64,000 nucleotides of DNA from Streptomyces rubradiris (GTDB taxonomy: Bacteria > Actinomycetota > Actinomycetes > Streptomycetales > Streptomycetaceae). The notes below the pieces were generated by a model that ran no database searches, was not told the DNA's origin, and saw only the letters and a list, made by a program, of their open reading frames with translations. Positions 20,185 to 29,378 of the stretch are shown here, one piece after another (positions within the stretch are counted from its first letter, which is position 1; each line of letters begins with the position of its first letter). Both the position numbers and the translations under genes were made by a program. Location: contig NZ_BNEA01000015.1 in assembly GCF_016860525.1 (NCBI RefSeq), positions 1,364,001 through 1,428,000 on the forward strand, read 5' to 3'.

Positions 20185-22359
20185 TCAGGACGAGTAGACC
20201 TCCACCTCACTGAACTGACCGGCGGGCCAGCCGGTGTTGGCGCTGACCGTCAGGCGCAGATGGCGCAGGCTGGTGCCGCCGGGCAGGGACACGGTCGCGG
20301 TGTTGCCGGTGGCGGGGTCGAAGCGGTAGCCCTGGGCGCCGGCCACCGTCGTGTAGTGCGTGCCGTCGGTGCTGCCGAGCACCGCGACGGTCTGGGTGCG
20401 GGCGCCCCAGGCCGCCGACGGCGGCAGCTTCAGCACCACGCGGCGCACGCCGTAGGACGCGCCGAGGTCGACCGTCCAGGACTGCGGGAAGGCGTTGTTG
20501 GCCGACTCCCAGTACGAGTTCGCGTCGCCGTCGACCGCCTTGCCGGGCGTGTAGACGTCCTGGGAGCCGGTCGCGGTGGCCGGACGGCCCCCCGCGAGGT
20601 TGCGGTTCGGGTCGGGTTCGGGGTTGCCCTGTCCCGGCCGCGGCCAGGTGGAGCAGTCCGACCAGGTGCTGGACCAGCCGGAGTTGCCGCCGCCGTCGGT
20701 GAGCGTGAAGGAGCCGGAGCTCGCCGGGAAGGGGCAGTTGTACACGCCGGCCGCGCCGACCTGGGTGGCGGTGACGTTCCTGAAGACGGCGGCGCCCTGT
20801 GCCTCGGCCTGGACGACGACCGTCCCGGTGTTCCGCACGGTCGCCCCGGTGACGTTAACGTTGCGCACCGGGTACCCCTGCCCGCCGCCGGAGACGAGCT
20901 CGAAGGCGCTGTACGGGCTGTCGGTGATCGTGGTGTTGGTGATGTTCACGGTGGCGTTGACGGCGCTGTCGTAGGAGTCGACGCGCAGCGCGCCCATCGG
21001 GTGGTTCCAGTTGGGGTTCATGGCGCCGGCGCGCACCAGTGTGTTGCCGTCGACCGTGATGGTGCCGGCCAGCGGGTGGAAGGGATCGAGGAACTTCTGG
21101 TTGGAGATCGCGATGCCGCTGCCGAGGGCGTTGGTGTCGGAGATCAGGTTGTCGCGCACGGCGATGTCGGTACCGCCGTAGACGGCGATGCCGTTGGCGA
21201 GGTTGGGCTGCGAGATGGTGTTGTGCTCGAAGGACGAGTCGGTGTCCGGGGCGTACAGGGACCACATGGCCAGGGCGTCGTCGCCCTGGTTGCGCAGGAA
21301 GTTGTGGCGCACCCGGACGCCCCTGGCGTTGCCGTTGAGGTTGAGGCCGTCGGCGGTGGTGTCGAGGATGCGGTTGTTCTCCACCACCAGGTTGTCGTTG
21401 TTGCCGGTGAGCCACAGACCGACCTTCAGGTGCTGGAGCCACATGCCCGACACCGAACTGCCGGGTCCGAGCGAGCCGTTGACGAAGTTGTCCGGGCTGG
21501 AGTCGACGCGCTCGGTGACCTCGCCGATGACCGCGAAGTCCTTGATGCGCACGTTGCCGGCGGAGCTCGGCTGGTCGATGAAGCGGGAGGCGTGCACGAC
21601 CGAGTACCAGTGGCCGGCGCCCTGGAGGGTGACGTTCTGTACGCCGTTCAGGGAGGAGGTGATCCGGTAGTCACCCGGCGGGATCCAGACCGTACCGCCC
21701 TGCGCGGCGGCTATGGCGTCCCGGAACGCCTGGGTGGAGTCGCCGTTGCCGCTGGGGTCGGCGCCCTTGGCGACGACGGACACCGACCCGGCCGGCTGGG
21801 TGGCGGCCGGGGCCGCCAGCTCGAAGTCGGCGACGTCCACGGTGACTTGTACGCCGGTCGCCTCGACGGCGACCTTGTCACCGGCCTGGACGGTCCGGCC
21901 CAGCAGCATGCGGGTGTTGTCGAAGAAGTGGTGGGTCCTGGAGCCGGTGATCCAGCCGGTGTCGACGTAGGAGTACTTGGCGGTCACCGGCAGGGACTTG
22001 GCGAGCCTGGTGCCGTTGACGTACACGGCGAGCGCGCCGGACTGGCCGTCGGGGACGCTGTAGGCGAGGTTGAGCGCGTCGGCCGTGCGCGGCGCGGTGA
22101 ACTCCACCCGCTGCCCGGGCGCCAGCCGGACGGCCTGCCGGCCGGAGGCCTCCGAGGCGAGCGTGCCCTGCGTGTGGTCGGGGCCGATCCGGGTGCCGTT
22201 GCCGCTCGCCGACTCGGCCTCCACGGAGGTGAAGGGGAGCGTGGCGCCCGCCGCCGCGTGGGCGGCCGGGGCGAGGGTGACGAGCATGCCGGCGGCGAGG
22301 GCGACGACCGCCCCGATGGCCGGCATGCGCCGGAGTCGTCCGGAGGTGCTGCTGTGCAT
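20185..22359 (-). CDS. Secreted GH87-like alpha-1,3-glucanase/mycodextranase with carbohydrate-binding domains
   Basis: The product is 724 aa. It has a Sec signal (residues 1 to about 37), then a CBM35/CBM6-like beta-sandwich (about 41-182, FTSVEAESASGNG) and a right-handed beta-helix catalytic domain (about 192-565). An F5/8C discoidin domain closes it (about 585-724). The helix carries ADGLNLNG at 336-343 and NQGDDALAMWS at 357-367, the aspartate-rich pattern I associate with GH87 alpha-1,3-glucanases and mycodextranases. This is recalled family knowledge, not a search result; generic pectate-lyase-like helices are the alternative. AAGGGAT precedes the ATG. It lies downstream of a GH13 alpha-glucosidase and a MalEFG-like importer, which supports an alpha-glucan role. 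Confidence 0.82.
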   Translation of the reverse strand: MHSSTSGRLRRMPAIGAVVALAAGMLVTLAPAAHAAAGATLPFTSVEAESASGNGTRIGPDHTQGTLASEASGRQAVRLAPGQRVEFTAPRTADALNLAYSVPDGQSGALAVYVNGTRLAKSLPVTAKYSYVDTGWITGSRTHHFFDNTRMLLGRTVQAGDKVAVEATGVQVTVDVADFELAAPAATQPAGSVSVVAKGADPSGNGDSTQAFRDAIAAAQGGTVWIPPGDYRITSSLNGVQNVTLQGAGHWYSVVHASRFIDQPSSAGNVRIKDFAVIGEVTERVDSSPDNFVNGSLGPGSSVSGMWLQHLKVGLWLTGNNDNLVVENNRILDTTADGLNLNGNARGVRVRHNFLRNQGDDALAMWSLYAPDTDSSFEHNTISQPNLANGIAVYGGTDIAVRDNLISDTNALGSGIAISNQKFLDPFHPLAGTITVDGNTLVRAGAMNPNWNHPMGALRVDSYDSAVNATVNITNTTITDSPYSAFELVSGGGQGYPVRNVNVTGATVRNTGTVVVQAEAQGAAVFRNVTATQVGAAGVYNCPFPASSGSFTLTDGGGNSGWSSTWSDCSTWPRPGQGNPEPDPNRNLAGGRPATATGSQDVYTPGKAVDGDANSYWESANNAFPQSWTVDLGASYGVRRVVLKLPPSAAWGARTQTVAVLGSTDGTHYTTVAGAQGYRFDPATGNTATVSLPGGTSLRHLRLTVSANTGWPAGQFSEVEVYSS

Positions 22360-22393
22360 GTGCCGATCCCTTCGTGGTGGGGTGCGTGGGACA

Positions 22394-22504
22394 GCGCGGT
22401 GGTACGTGGGAGCGTGGCTCGGGCGCGATGGCGCGGTGGTACGTGGGGGCGTGGCTCGGGCGCGACGGCGCGGTGGTACGTGGGGGCGCGGCTCGGCCGC
22501 GCGA
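22394..22504. repeat. Three tandem copies of a 37-bp unit
   Basis: Copies at 22394-22430, 22431-22467 and 22468-22504 start GCGCGGTGGTACGTGGG and differ at only a few positions. They fill most of the gap between the GH13 gene (ending 22518) and the downstream GH87-like gene on the same strand. No coding role is likely. Confidence 0.85.
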
Positions 22505-22517
22505 CGGTGCGGCGTGG

Positions 22518-24122
22518 TCAGGCGCGCAGCCAGGCCGCCGTGTCCTGGGGCAGTCGCCCGGTGGGGTCCAGTGGGCCGCTGGTGAGCAGGAGCCGGGAGT
22601 GCGGGGGGAGCGGGGCGGGCGTCGCCGAGAGGTTGACCACGCACAGCGCGTCCGCGCGGGCGAAGGCGAGTACGCCGTCGGGGGCGGGCAGCCAGGTCAG
22701 GGGGCCGCCCCCGAACACGCGGCGCAGGGCGATGGCCGTGCGGTAGAGGGAGAGCATGGAGCGCGGGTCGCGCCGCTGGCGGTCGACCGCGTACGACGGC
22801 CAGTCGGCCGGCTGCGGCAGCCACGGTTCCTCGCGGGAGCCGAATCCGGCGTAGGGCAGGCCGGCGGCCCAGGGCAGCGGCACCCGGCAGCCGTCGCGGC
22901 CGGGGTCGGTGCCGGCCGAGCGGAAGTGCATCGGGTCCTGGATGCGGTCGAGCGGGACGTCGGCCTCCGGCAGGCCCAGTTCCTCGCCCTGGTAGAGGTA
23001 GACCGCGCCGGGCAGCGCCAGCGACAGCAGGGCGGCGGCCCGGGCCCGCCGGGTGCCGAGCGCGAGGTCCGTCGGGGTGCCGAAGGCCTTGGTGGCGAAG
23101 TCGAAGGCGGTGTCCGCGCGGCCGTAGCGGGTGACGGTGCGGGTCACGTCGTGGTTGCACAGCACCCAGGTGGCCGGGGCGCCGACGGGGGCGTGCTCGG
23201 CGAGGGTGGTGTCGATCGCGGCGCGCAGCCGGCCGGCGTCCCAGGGGCAGGTGAGGAAGGAGAAGTTGAAGGCGGTGTGGAGTTCGTCGGGGCGCAGGTA
23301 GCGGGCGAAGCGCTCGGGGTCGGGGAGCCATACCTCGCCGACGAAGACGCCGTCGTACTCGTCGGCCACGCGCCGCCAGGAGCGGTAGATGTCGTGGAGT
23401 TCGTCGCGGTCGAGGAAGGGGTGGGGTCCGCGGTGTGCGGCGAGGTCGGGGAGGTCCGGGTCCTTGGCGAGCAGGGCCGCCGAGTCGATGCGGACGCCCG
23501 CGACGCCCCGCTCGAACCAGAAGCGCAGGATCTCCTCGTGTTCCCGTCGGACGGCCGGGTGGGCCCAGTTGAGGTCGGGTTGTTCGGGGGTGAACAGGTG
23601 CAGGTACCAGTCGCCGTCGGGCAGCCGGGTCCACACCGGTTCGGTGGAGCCGGCGAACTGCGAGGGCCAGTCGTTGGGCGGGAGTTCGCCGTGCGGGCCG
23701 CGTCCGGGCCGGAAGTGGAACAGCTCGCGTTCGGGGCTGCCGGGCCCGGCGGCGAGCGCGGCCCGGAACCAGGGGTGCTGGTCGGAGACGTGGTTGGGCA
23801 CGATGTCGACGATCGTGCGGATGCCCAGCCCGGCGGCCTCGGCGATGAGTTTCTCCGCCTCGGCGAGGGTGCCGAAGGCCGGGTCGATGGTCCGGTAGTC
23901 GGCGACGTCGTAGCCGCCGTCCTTCAGGGGCGACAGGTACCAGGGGGTGAACCACAGGGCGTCCACGCCGAGTTCGGCCAGGTACGGCAGCCGGGCGCGG
24001 ACGCCCGCGAGGTCGCCGGTGCCGTCGCCGTCGCCGTCCGCGAAGCTGCGGACGTACACCTGGTAGATGACGGCGTCGCGCCACCAGTCGGGGTCTTTGC
24101 GGGCTGGGGTGGGCTGTCCCAC
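22518..24122 (-). CDS. Cytoplasmic GH13 alpha-glucosidase (oligo-1,6/alpha-glucosidase type)
   Basis: The product is 534 aa with no signal peptide, so it acts on imported oligosaccharides. All four GH13 regions are present: DIVPNHV (106-112), GVRIDS with nucleophile Asp213, VGEVW with acid/base Glu263 and CNHDV with Asp325. The N-terminus WWRDAVIYQVYVRSFADG is typical of the oligo-1,6-glucosidase/alpha-glucosidase subgroup. It lies directly downstream of the ABC importer genes, matching Streptomyces aglA/malE-type loci. The linkage preference (alpha-1,4, 1,6 or 1,3) is undetermined. Confidence 0.92.
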   Translation of the reverse strand: MGQPTPARKDPDWWRDAVIYQVYVRSFADGDGDGTGDLAGVRARLPYLAELGVDALWFTPWYLSPLKDGGYDVADYRTIDPAFGTLAEAEKLIAEAAGLGIRTIVDIVPNHVSDQHPWFRAALAAGPGSPERELFHFRPGRGPHGELPPNDWPSQFAGSTEPVWTRLPDGDWYLHLFTPEQPDLNWAHPAVRREHEEILRFWFERGVAGVRIDSAALLAKDPDLPDLAAHRGPHPFLDRDELHDIYRSWRRVADEYDGVFVGEVWLPDPERFARYLRPDELHTAFNFSFLTCPWDAGRLRAAIDTTLAEHAPVGAPATWVLCNHDVTRTVTRYGRADTAFDFATKAFGTPTDLALGTRRARAAALLSLALPGAVYLYQGEELGLPEADVPLDRIQDPMHFRSAGTDPGRDGCRVPLPWAAGLPYAGFGSREEPWLPQPADWPSYAVDRQRRDPRSMLSLYRTAIALRRVFGGGPLTWLPAPDGVLAFARADALCVVNLSATPAPLPPHSRLLLTSGPLDPTGRLPQDTAAWLRA

Positions 24123-24156
24123 GGGGCGTGACCTTTCTGTGGACGGGGCGGCGGCG

Positions 24157-25038
24157 TCAGCCCTTGGTGCTGCCCGCGCCGATCCCGGCGATGATGTGCC
24201 GCTGGAAGACGAGGAAGAGCGCCACCATCGGGATGCTGGCGATCACCATCGCGGCGATGAGCACGGTGAGCTGTACGTTCTGCGACAGCTGCACCAGGGC
24301 CACGCTGACCGGCTGCTCGCCGGTGTCGGAGAAGACCATCAGCGGCCACAGGAAGTCCTGCCAGACGGCGACCAGCGCGAAGATCGACACCACGCCGAGC
24401 ACCGGCCGGGACATGGGCAGCACGACGGACCACAGGACGCGGAGCTTTCCGGCGCCGTCGATCTCGGCGGCCTCCAGCACATCGCGCGGCAGCTGGTCGA
24501 AGAAGCGTTTGAGCAGGTAGAGGTTGAAGGCGTTGGCGACCGCCGGCAGCCAGACGGCGAGGGGGTCGTTGAGCAGGCTGGTGTGGATCAGCGGCAGGTC
24601 GGCGACGGTCAGGTACTTGGGGACGACCAGCGCCTGTGCCGGGACCATGAGGGTGGCGAGGACACCGCCGAGGACCACCTTGCCGAACGCCGGTCGCAGC
24701 TTGGCCAGGGAGTAGGCGGCGGCGGTGCAGAACACCAGCTGGAAGGCCCATGCGCCGGCCGCCTGGACGAGGGTGTTCCCCAGGTGCCGCGGCAGCTCCA
24801 TCAGCTCCCAGGCGTCGGTGTAACCGCCGGGACGCCAGTGCTCGGGCAGCAGGGTGGGCGGGGTGCGGGCCACCTCGTCGGGCGACTTCAGCGCGCCGGT
24901 CACCATCCAGTACACGGGGAAGAGGAAGGCGAGCGCGAAGAGGACGACGACGGCGGTGAACACCGTCCAGTACAGGGCCTTTCCGCGCGGGCGGGCGAGG
25001 GCGGCCGGGGAGATCAGGGTGCGGGTGTCCGGGGTCAT
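24157..25038 (-). CDS. ABC sugar importer permease, MalG-type
   Basis: The product is 293 aa with six predicted membrane segments. It has the cytoplasmic EAA loop EAAEIDGAGKLRVLWSVVLP near residues 197-216, which docks with the ATPase. The start overlaps the stop of the MalF-type gene (ATGA). It is a carbohydrate-uptake type 1 permease; with the binding protein and GH13 enzyme it probably imports malto- or other gluco-oligosaccharides. No ATP-binding gene is present in the locus; Streptomyces CUT1 systems typically share the MsiK ATPase encoded elsewhere. Confidence 0.92.
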   Translation of the reverse strand: MTPDTRTLISPAALARPRGKALYWTVFTAVVVLFALAFLFPVYWMVTGALKSPDEVARTPPTLLPEHWRPGGYTDAWELMELPRHLGNTLVQAAGAWAFQLVFCTAAAYSLAKLRPAFGKVVLGGVLATLMVPAQALVVPKYLTVADLPLIHTSLLNDPLAVWLPAVANAFNLYLLKRFFDQLPRDVLEAAEIDGAGKLRVLWSVVLPMSRPVLGVVSIFALVAVWQDFLWPLMVFSDTGEQPVSVALVQLSQNVQLTVLIAAMVIASIPMVALFLVFQRHIIAGIGAGSTKG

Positions 25039-25985
25039 GTGTCCCCCTCGGTGCGGGTGAGCCGCAGGTACAGGGCGGAGAAGGCGCCGAGCAGGACCAG
25101 GAGCATGACGCTGAGGGCGCAGGCGCCGCCGAAGTCGTTGTAGAGGAAGGCGTATTTGTAGATGAGGTAGAGCACGGTGACGGTGGAGTTCTCCGGTCCG
25201 CCGCCGGTGATGACGAACGGTTCGGTGAACACCTGCATGGTGGCGATGACCTGAAGCAGCATCAGCATCAAGATCGCGAACCGGGTCTGCGGGATCGTGA
25301 CGTGCCGCACGCGCTGGAGGAGGCTCGCGCCGTCCAGTTCGGCAGCCTCGTACAGCTCGCCGGGGATGGACTGGAGCGCGGCGAGGTAGATGAGGACGGT
25401 GCCGCCCATGTTGGCCCAGGTGGCGACGAGCACCAGGGAGACCAGCGCGGTGTCGGTGCCGTTCGTCCAGTGCGAGGTGGGCAGGTGCAGCAGGCGCAGG
25501 GCCTCGTTGGCGAGGCCGGCCCCCGGGTCGTAGAACCACTTCCACAGCAGGGCGCTGACCACCGGCGGGATCATCACCGGCAGGTAGACCACCACGCGGA
25601 AGAAGGATCTGGCGTGCCGCAGTTCGTTCAGGACGAGCGCGAGCACGAAGGGGACCGCGAAGCCGATGAGCAGCGCCAGCAGGGTGAAGGTGAGCGTGTT
25701 GCGCCAGGCGTCGGCGAACTCGGGGTCGTCGAGGACGCGGGTGAAGTTGGCGGTGCCGGCCCACTCGGGCGGTGAGCCCGGGGTGTACCTCTGGAAGGAG
25801 ATGACGACCGCGCGGATCGCCGGGTACCAGGAGAACAGGGCGAAGCAGAGCAGGCCGCCGAGGAGGAAGCCGTGGGCGCGGGCCTGGTCGGCCAGGCGGC
25901 GTCGGCGGCGCCCGGCCGGGGCGGGTGCCGGGAGCGGGCGGACGGGCGGGTGGGCGACGGGCCGTCGCTCGGCCGTCTTCGTCAT
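25035..25985 (-). CDS. ABC sugar importer permease, MalF-type
   Basis: The product is 316 aa with six predicted membrane segments and a basic, Pro-rich cytoplasmic N-terminus. The EAA loop EAAELDGASLLQRVRHVTIP lies near residues 220-239. It is partner to the MalG-type permease, with which it overlaps by four bases, and it starts just after the binding-protein gene (five-base gap). Confidence 0.92.
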   Translation of the reverse strand: MTKTAERRPVAHPPVRPLPAPAPAGRRRRRLADQARAHGFLLGGLLCFALFSWYPAIRAVVISFQRYTPGSPPEWAGTANFTRVLDDPEFADAWRNTLTFTLLALLIGFAVPFVLALVLNELRHARSFFRVVVYLPVMIPPVVSALLWKWFYDPGAGLANEALRLLHLPTSHWTNGTDTALVSLVLVATWANMGGTVLIYLAALQSIPGELYEAAELDGASLLQRVRHVTIPQTRFAILMLMLLQVIATMQVFTEPFVITGGGPENSTVTVLYLIYKYAFLYNDFGGACALSVMLLVLLGAFSALYLRLTRTEGDT

Positions 25986-25990
25986 GGCGG

Positions 25991-27343
25991 TCAGTCCCGG
26001 GCCAGAATGCCGTCGATCTTGCCGGACGCCTCCTTGAGGAGCCGGTCGATGTCGGCGTCCTCCTTGGTGAGGACGGCGGAGACGGTGCCGTCGAGGACGG
26101 AGTAGATCTGCTGGGCGTGCGGCGGCTCGGTCTTGAGCCGGAGTTTGCCGTTGCCGTCGAGGAACGCCCGGTAGTTCTCCACCGGGACGTTGGCGTTGGC
26201 CTGTTTCACCCGCTGGTCGGTGGCGTCGGCGGCGCCGGTGAACAGGCGCGGTTCGGGCAGGCCGACGGGGGCGCCGTGCTTCCTGGCGCGGGCGTAGTCG
26301 CCGAGGAAGCCCTTGCCCGGGGTGAGGAACATGTGGTCGAGCCACTTCAGGCCGGCGCGGATCTGGGCGGGCGTGGCCTTCTTGCGGAACATGTAGCCGT
26401 CGCCGCCGACGAGGGTGGCGTGGCCGCCCGGCATGGGGGCCAGGGCGAGGTCCTGGTAGTCGCCGCCCTTCTCCTTGACCAGGATCGGGATGTTGTCGGG
26501 GGCGGCGAGGTACATGCCGAGCTTGCCCGAACCCATCATCTGCTGCACGTCGTTGATGACAAGGAGCTGTCTGCTGCCCATCGAGTCGTCGGTCCACCGC
26601 ATGTCGTGCAGGTTTTGCAGCACGGCGCGGCCCTCGGGGGTGTCGATGGTGGCCCTCTCGCCGTCGGCGCTGACCACGTCGCCGCCGTGCGCGTACAGCT
26701 CGGCGGTGAAGTGCCAGCCGCCCTGGTTCTGGGCGCTGTAGTCGGCGTAGCCGACCGTGCCGTCGCCGAGGGCGGCGATCTTCCGGGCGGCGGCGCGGAC
26801 CTCGTCCCAGGTCGCCGGGGGCCGGTCGGGGTCCAGTCCGGCCTCGCGGAACAGGGCGCGGTGGTAGACCAGCGCCATGGAGTAGCCGGTGCGCGGGATG
26901 CCGTAGACCTTCCCGTCGACGGTGTAGATGTCCCGCAGCTGCTTCTGGATGCTGTCGTAGCTCTTCAGTTCCTTCAGGTACGGGGTGAGGTCGGCGGCCT
27001 GGCCCAGCTCCACGACGTGCCGGACGTCGGTGAAGTACGTGTAGAACACGTCCTCCATCTGGCCGCCGGCGAGTTTGGCGTCGAAGGTCTTCGGGTCCTG
27101 GCAGGGGAAGGCGTCGTGGGCGACGACGTCGATGTCCGGATGGGCCTGTTCGAAGGCGGCGGTGTCCTCTTCGAAGAAGGCGCGGTCGACCTTGGCGCTC
27201 CTGGGCGGCTCGCAGTTGACGGTGATGCGGGTCTTGCCGCTCGCCGCGCCGTCGGCACCGGACCCGCAGGCGGTGGCGGCGAGGGCGAGGGAGGAACAGA
27301 CGCCGATCGCGACGACGGTACGGCGGAACCCGGTGTGTCTCAT
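25991..27343 (-). CDS. Lipoprotein oligosaccharide-binding protein of the ABC importer
   Basis: The product is 450 aa. The start at 27343 gives a standard lipoprotein signal (RRTVVAIG, hydrophobic core, lipobox L-A-A-T-A-C at residue 26), with GAGGGG upstream. The mature part is a CUT1-type extracellular binding protein (family 1 fold). It delivers its ligand to the two permeases encoded downstream. The ligand is inferred to be an alpha-gluco-oligosaccharide from the neighbours. A frame extension upstream to 27409 is not needed. Confidence 0.9.
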   Translation of the reverse strand: MRHTGFRRTVVAIGVCSSLALAATACGSGADGAASGKTRITVNCEPPRSAKVDRAFFEEDTAAFEQAHPDIDVVAHDAFPCQDPKTFDAKLAGGQMEDVFYTYFTDVRHVVELGQAADLTPYLKELKSYDSIQKQLRDIYTVDGKVYGIPRTGYSMALVYHRALFREAGLDPDRPPATWDEVRAAARKIAALGDGTVGYADYSAQNQGGWHFTAELYAHGGDVVSADGERATIDTPEGRAVLQNLHDMRWTDDSMGSRQLLVINDVQQMMGSGKLGMYLAAPDNIPILVKEKGGDYQDLALAPMPGGHATLVGGDGYMFRKKATPAQIRAGLKWLDHMFLTPGKGFLGDYARARKHGAPVGLPEPRLFTGAADATDQRVKQANANVPVENYRAFLDGNGKLRLKTEPPHAQQIYSVLDGTVSAVLTKEDADIDRLLKEASGKIDGILARD

Positions 27344-27407
27344 CGGTGGACCCCTCATGACACTCGTGGCAGGAGCGGTGGGCGCCGCACACTCAAGCAC
27401 CGCCGAC

Positions 27408-27422
27408 ATTCGTTCGCAAGAG
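27408..27422. promoter_or_regulatory. Candidate MalR-type operator upstream of the importer operon
   Basis: ATTCGTTCGCAAGAG (minus strand CTCTTGCGAACGAAT) resembles the CTTGC-type half-sites recognised by Streptomyces MalR/Reg1 repressors and sits about 65-80 bp upstream of the binding-protein start. The same CTTGC motif recurs upstream of the repressor gene. Confidence 0.45.
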
Positions 27423-27472
27423 ACCGCGCAGAATCTGTAATTATTCGACAGCCAGCCGGATCTCCCGGAGGC

Positions 27473-28471
27473 TCAGTCGCGCGGGGCTTGCCCGGTGGAT
27501 CCGCGCACCACCAGTTCCGGCTCGAACAGCAGCTCCTCGGCGGGTACGGCGGTGCCCCCGATCTGCGCGTTCAGCAGTTCCACGGCCGCGCGCCCCATGG
27601 CCTCGATGGGCTGGCGGACGGTGGTCAGCGGGGGTTCGGTGCAGTTCATGAACGCCGAGTCGTCGTAGCCCACGACGGAGATCCGGCCCGGGACGCCGTA
27701 CCCCTTGCGGCGGGCCGCCCGGACGGCGCCGAGGGCCAGCGGGTCGGAGGCGCAGACGATGCCGGTGACGCCCCGGTCGATCAGCCGGGAGGCGGCGGCG
27801 TGCCCGCCCTCGATGGAGAAGATGGCCCGCGCGACGAACTCTTCCGGCAGATCGCCGGCGACGGCCCGGGCGGCGGCGAGCTTGCGGGCCGAGGGGACGT
27901 GGTCGCCGGGGCCGAGGAGCAGGCCGATGCGCTCGTGGCCGAGGGAGGCCAGGTGCCGCCAGGCCTGCTCGACGGCTACGGCGTCGTCGCAGGACACGCC
28001 CGGGAAGCCGAGGTGTTCGATGGCCGCGTTGACCAGCACGACCGGGATGTTGCGCGCGGCGAGCAGCCGGTAGTGGTCGTGCGGCGCGTCGGCCTGGGCG
28101 TACAGGCCGCCGGCGAACACGACGCCGGAGACCTGCTGCTGGAGCAGCAGCTCGACGTAGTCCGCCTCCGAGACCCCGCCCTTGGTCTGGGTGCACAGCA
28201 CCGGGGTCAGCCCGAGCTGGGCCAGGGCGCCGCCGATGACCTCGGCGAACGCCGGGAAGATGGGGTTCTGCAACTCGGGCAGGACCAGGCCGACGAGCCG
28301 GGCGCGTTCGCCGCGCAGCTGGGTGGGGCGCTCGTAGCCGAGCACGTCGAGAGCCGTCAGCACCGCCTGCCGGGTGGTGTCGGAGACCCCGGGTTTGCCG
28401 TTGAGCACCCGGCTGACGGTGGCCTCGCTGACCCCGACCTTCTTGGCCACTTCCGCAAGTCGTCGCGTCAT
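27473..28471 (-). CDS. LacI-family repressor, MalR/Reg1-like
   Basis: The product is 332 aa. The N-terminal LacI helix-turn-helix (LAEVAKKVGVSEATVSRVLNG, residues 5-25) and hinge are followed by a periplasmic-binding-protein-like sensor domain. The sequence strongly resembles Streptomyces MalR/Reg1 (LGYERPTQLRGERARLVGLV). It is predicted to repress the adjacent malEFG-like/GH13/GH87 genes until a glucan-derived oligosaccharide is present. It lies upstream of, and on the same strand as, the importer genes but is separated from them by 129 bp with its own regulatory signals. Confidence 0.9.
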   Translation of the reverse strand: MTRRLAEVAKKVGVSEATVSRVLNGKPGVSDTTRQAVLTALDVLGYERPTQLRGERARLVGLVLPELQNPIFPAFAEVIGGALAQLGLTPVLCTQTKGGVSEADYVELLLQQQVSGVVFAGGLYAQADAPHDHYRLLAARNIPVVLVNAAIEHLGFPGVSCDDAVAVEQAWRHLASLGHERIGLLLGPGDHVPSARKLAAARAVAGDLPEEFVARAIFSIEGGHAAASRLIDRGVTGIVCASDPLALGAVRAARRKGYGVPGRISVVGYDDSAFMNCTEPPLTTVRQPIEAMGRAAVELLNAQIGGTAVPAEELLFEPELVVRGSTGQAPRD

Positions 28472-28486
28472 GAGCGCAAGGGTAGC

Positions 28487-28510
28487 GCAATCATTGCAAG
28501 TGACTTGCGT
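28487..28510. promoter_or_regulatory. Operator-like palindromes upstream of the LacI repressor gene
   Basis: A perfect 11-bp palindrome GCAATCATTGC (28487-28497) merges with a TTGCAAG / CTTGC pair (28495-28508), 16-40 bp upstream of the repressor start. The CTTGC half-sites match those ahead of the importer operon, so autoregulation is likely. Confidence 0.55.
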
Positions 28511-28706
28511 AGGTGTGGTGGGGCGCGGAGGGGGCGCGCGGAAGACGAGGCGGAGGCGCGGGTCGGGGGCGGGGTGCCGGCCTCGGGGGCAGGAGGTGCC
28601 GGCCGGGGCGCCGGTCGAGGGTCGGGGCGCTGGACAGGGCCCGGGGAGGCCGGTCCTCGCTGACCAAGCCCCCCCCTTGTCGGCCGGATCACTCTCGCGG
28701 GCCAGG

Positions 28707-29378
28707 TCAGCTCTCGGGTGCCGGGACCACTGTGAGGTGGGAGGTGGTGCCGCGGGTCCGGCGGGGGCGGCGTACCGGTGCGGAGGGGCGGCGGGGCTCT
28801 CGCGGCACCATCGTCAGGCGCCGGTAGCCCAGCTCCCGCAGCGGCTGCGGCGCCTCCTCCACGATGCGGCACTCGGTGCGCCCGTGGCGCGGGTCCGGGT
28901 GGTGCAGGAGGCGTACCGCGCCGTCGAGCCGGGTCGCGCCCTCGCCGACGGCGCGGATCCAGTGCGGCAGGCCGTGCCGGTAGGCGGCCTCCATGATCGG
29001 GTCCTGGGCGATCTCCCGGCGCACGGACTGGAGTTCCTGGTCGTGGCCGTAGGCTTCCAGCGCGGTGCGCAGCTGGGCCAGCATCGGCAGGCACCATGCC
29101 GCTTCGTGCTCGCCGAGGATCCGGCCCGCGTCCGGGTGGAACAGCACGAACCGCAGGAAGTTCACCCCCGGCATGGCCGTCGGATGCGGACGCACGTCAC
29201 GGAACAGCGTCTCGAACGCCCGGTTCGCCATGACCACGTTCCACTGGTGGTCGACGACCAGGGACGGGCACGACATGTACTCCAGCAGCGCCCCGTAGTC
29301 CTGGAGGTACGCCCGGGTGTCGCAAGTGTCGGGGACGGGCCGCGGTGCCGGCCGCTGCCCTCCTGCCTGATGTGCCAT
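28707..29378 (-). CDS. MmyB-like ligand-binding domain protein without HTH
   Basis: The product is 223 aa. Residues from about 25 to 185 match the MmyB-like/PAS-type ligand-binding domain normally found at the C-terminus of XRE regulators (SLVVDHQWNVVMANRAFETLF, then PGVNFLRFVLFHPDAG). The usual N-terminal helix-turn-helix is absent. A basic, Arg/Pro-rich tail ends the protein. The start at 29378 follows GAGGGG; a GTG at 29414 is possible. It is divergent from an HTH protein, so the pair may split sensing and DNA binding between two polypeptides. This is an inference. Confidence 0.8.
   Translation of the reverse strand: MAHQAGGQRPAPRPVPDTCDTRAYLQDYGALLEYMSCPSLVVDHQWNVVMANRAFETLFRDVRPHPTAMPGVNFLRFVLFHPDAGRILGEHEAAWCLPMLAQLRTALEAYGHDQELQSVRREIAQDPIMEAAYRHGLPHWIRAVGEGATRLDGAVRLLHHPDPRHGRTECRIVEEAPQPLRELGYRRLTMVPREPRRPSAPVRRPRRTRGTTSHLTVVPAPES

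Noticed and set aside
20185..24084. A single 1299-residue fusion of GH13-shadow and glucanase frames on the minus strand
   Set aside because: The first part is the wrong frame of the GH13 gene; the real glucanase starts at 22359 with its own ribosome site and signal peptide.
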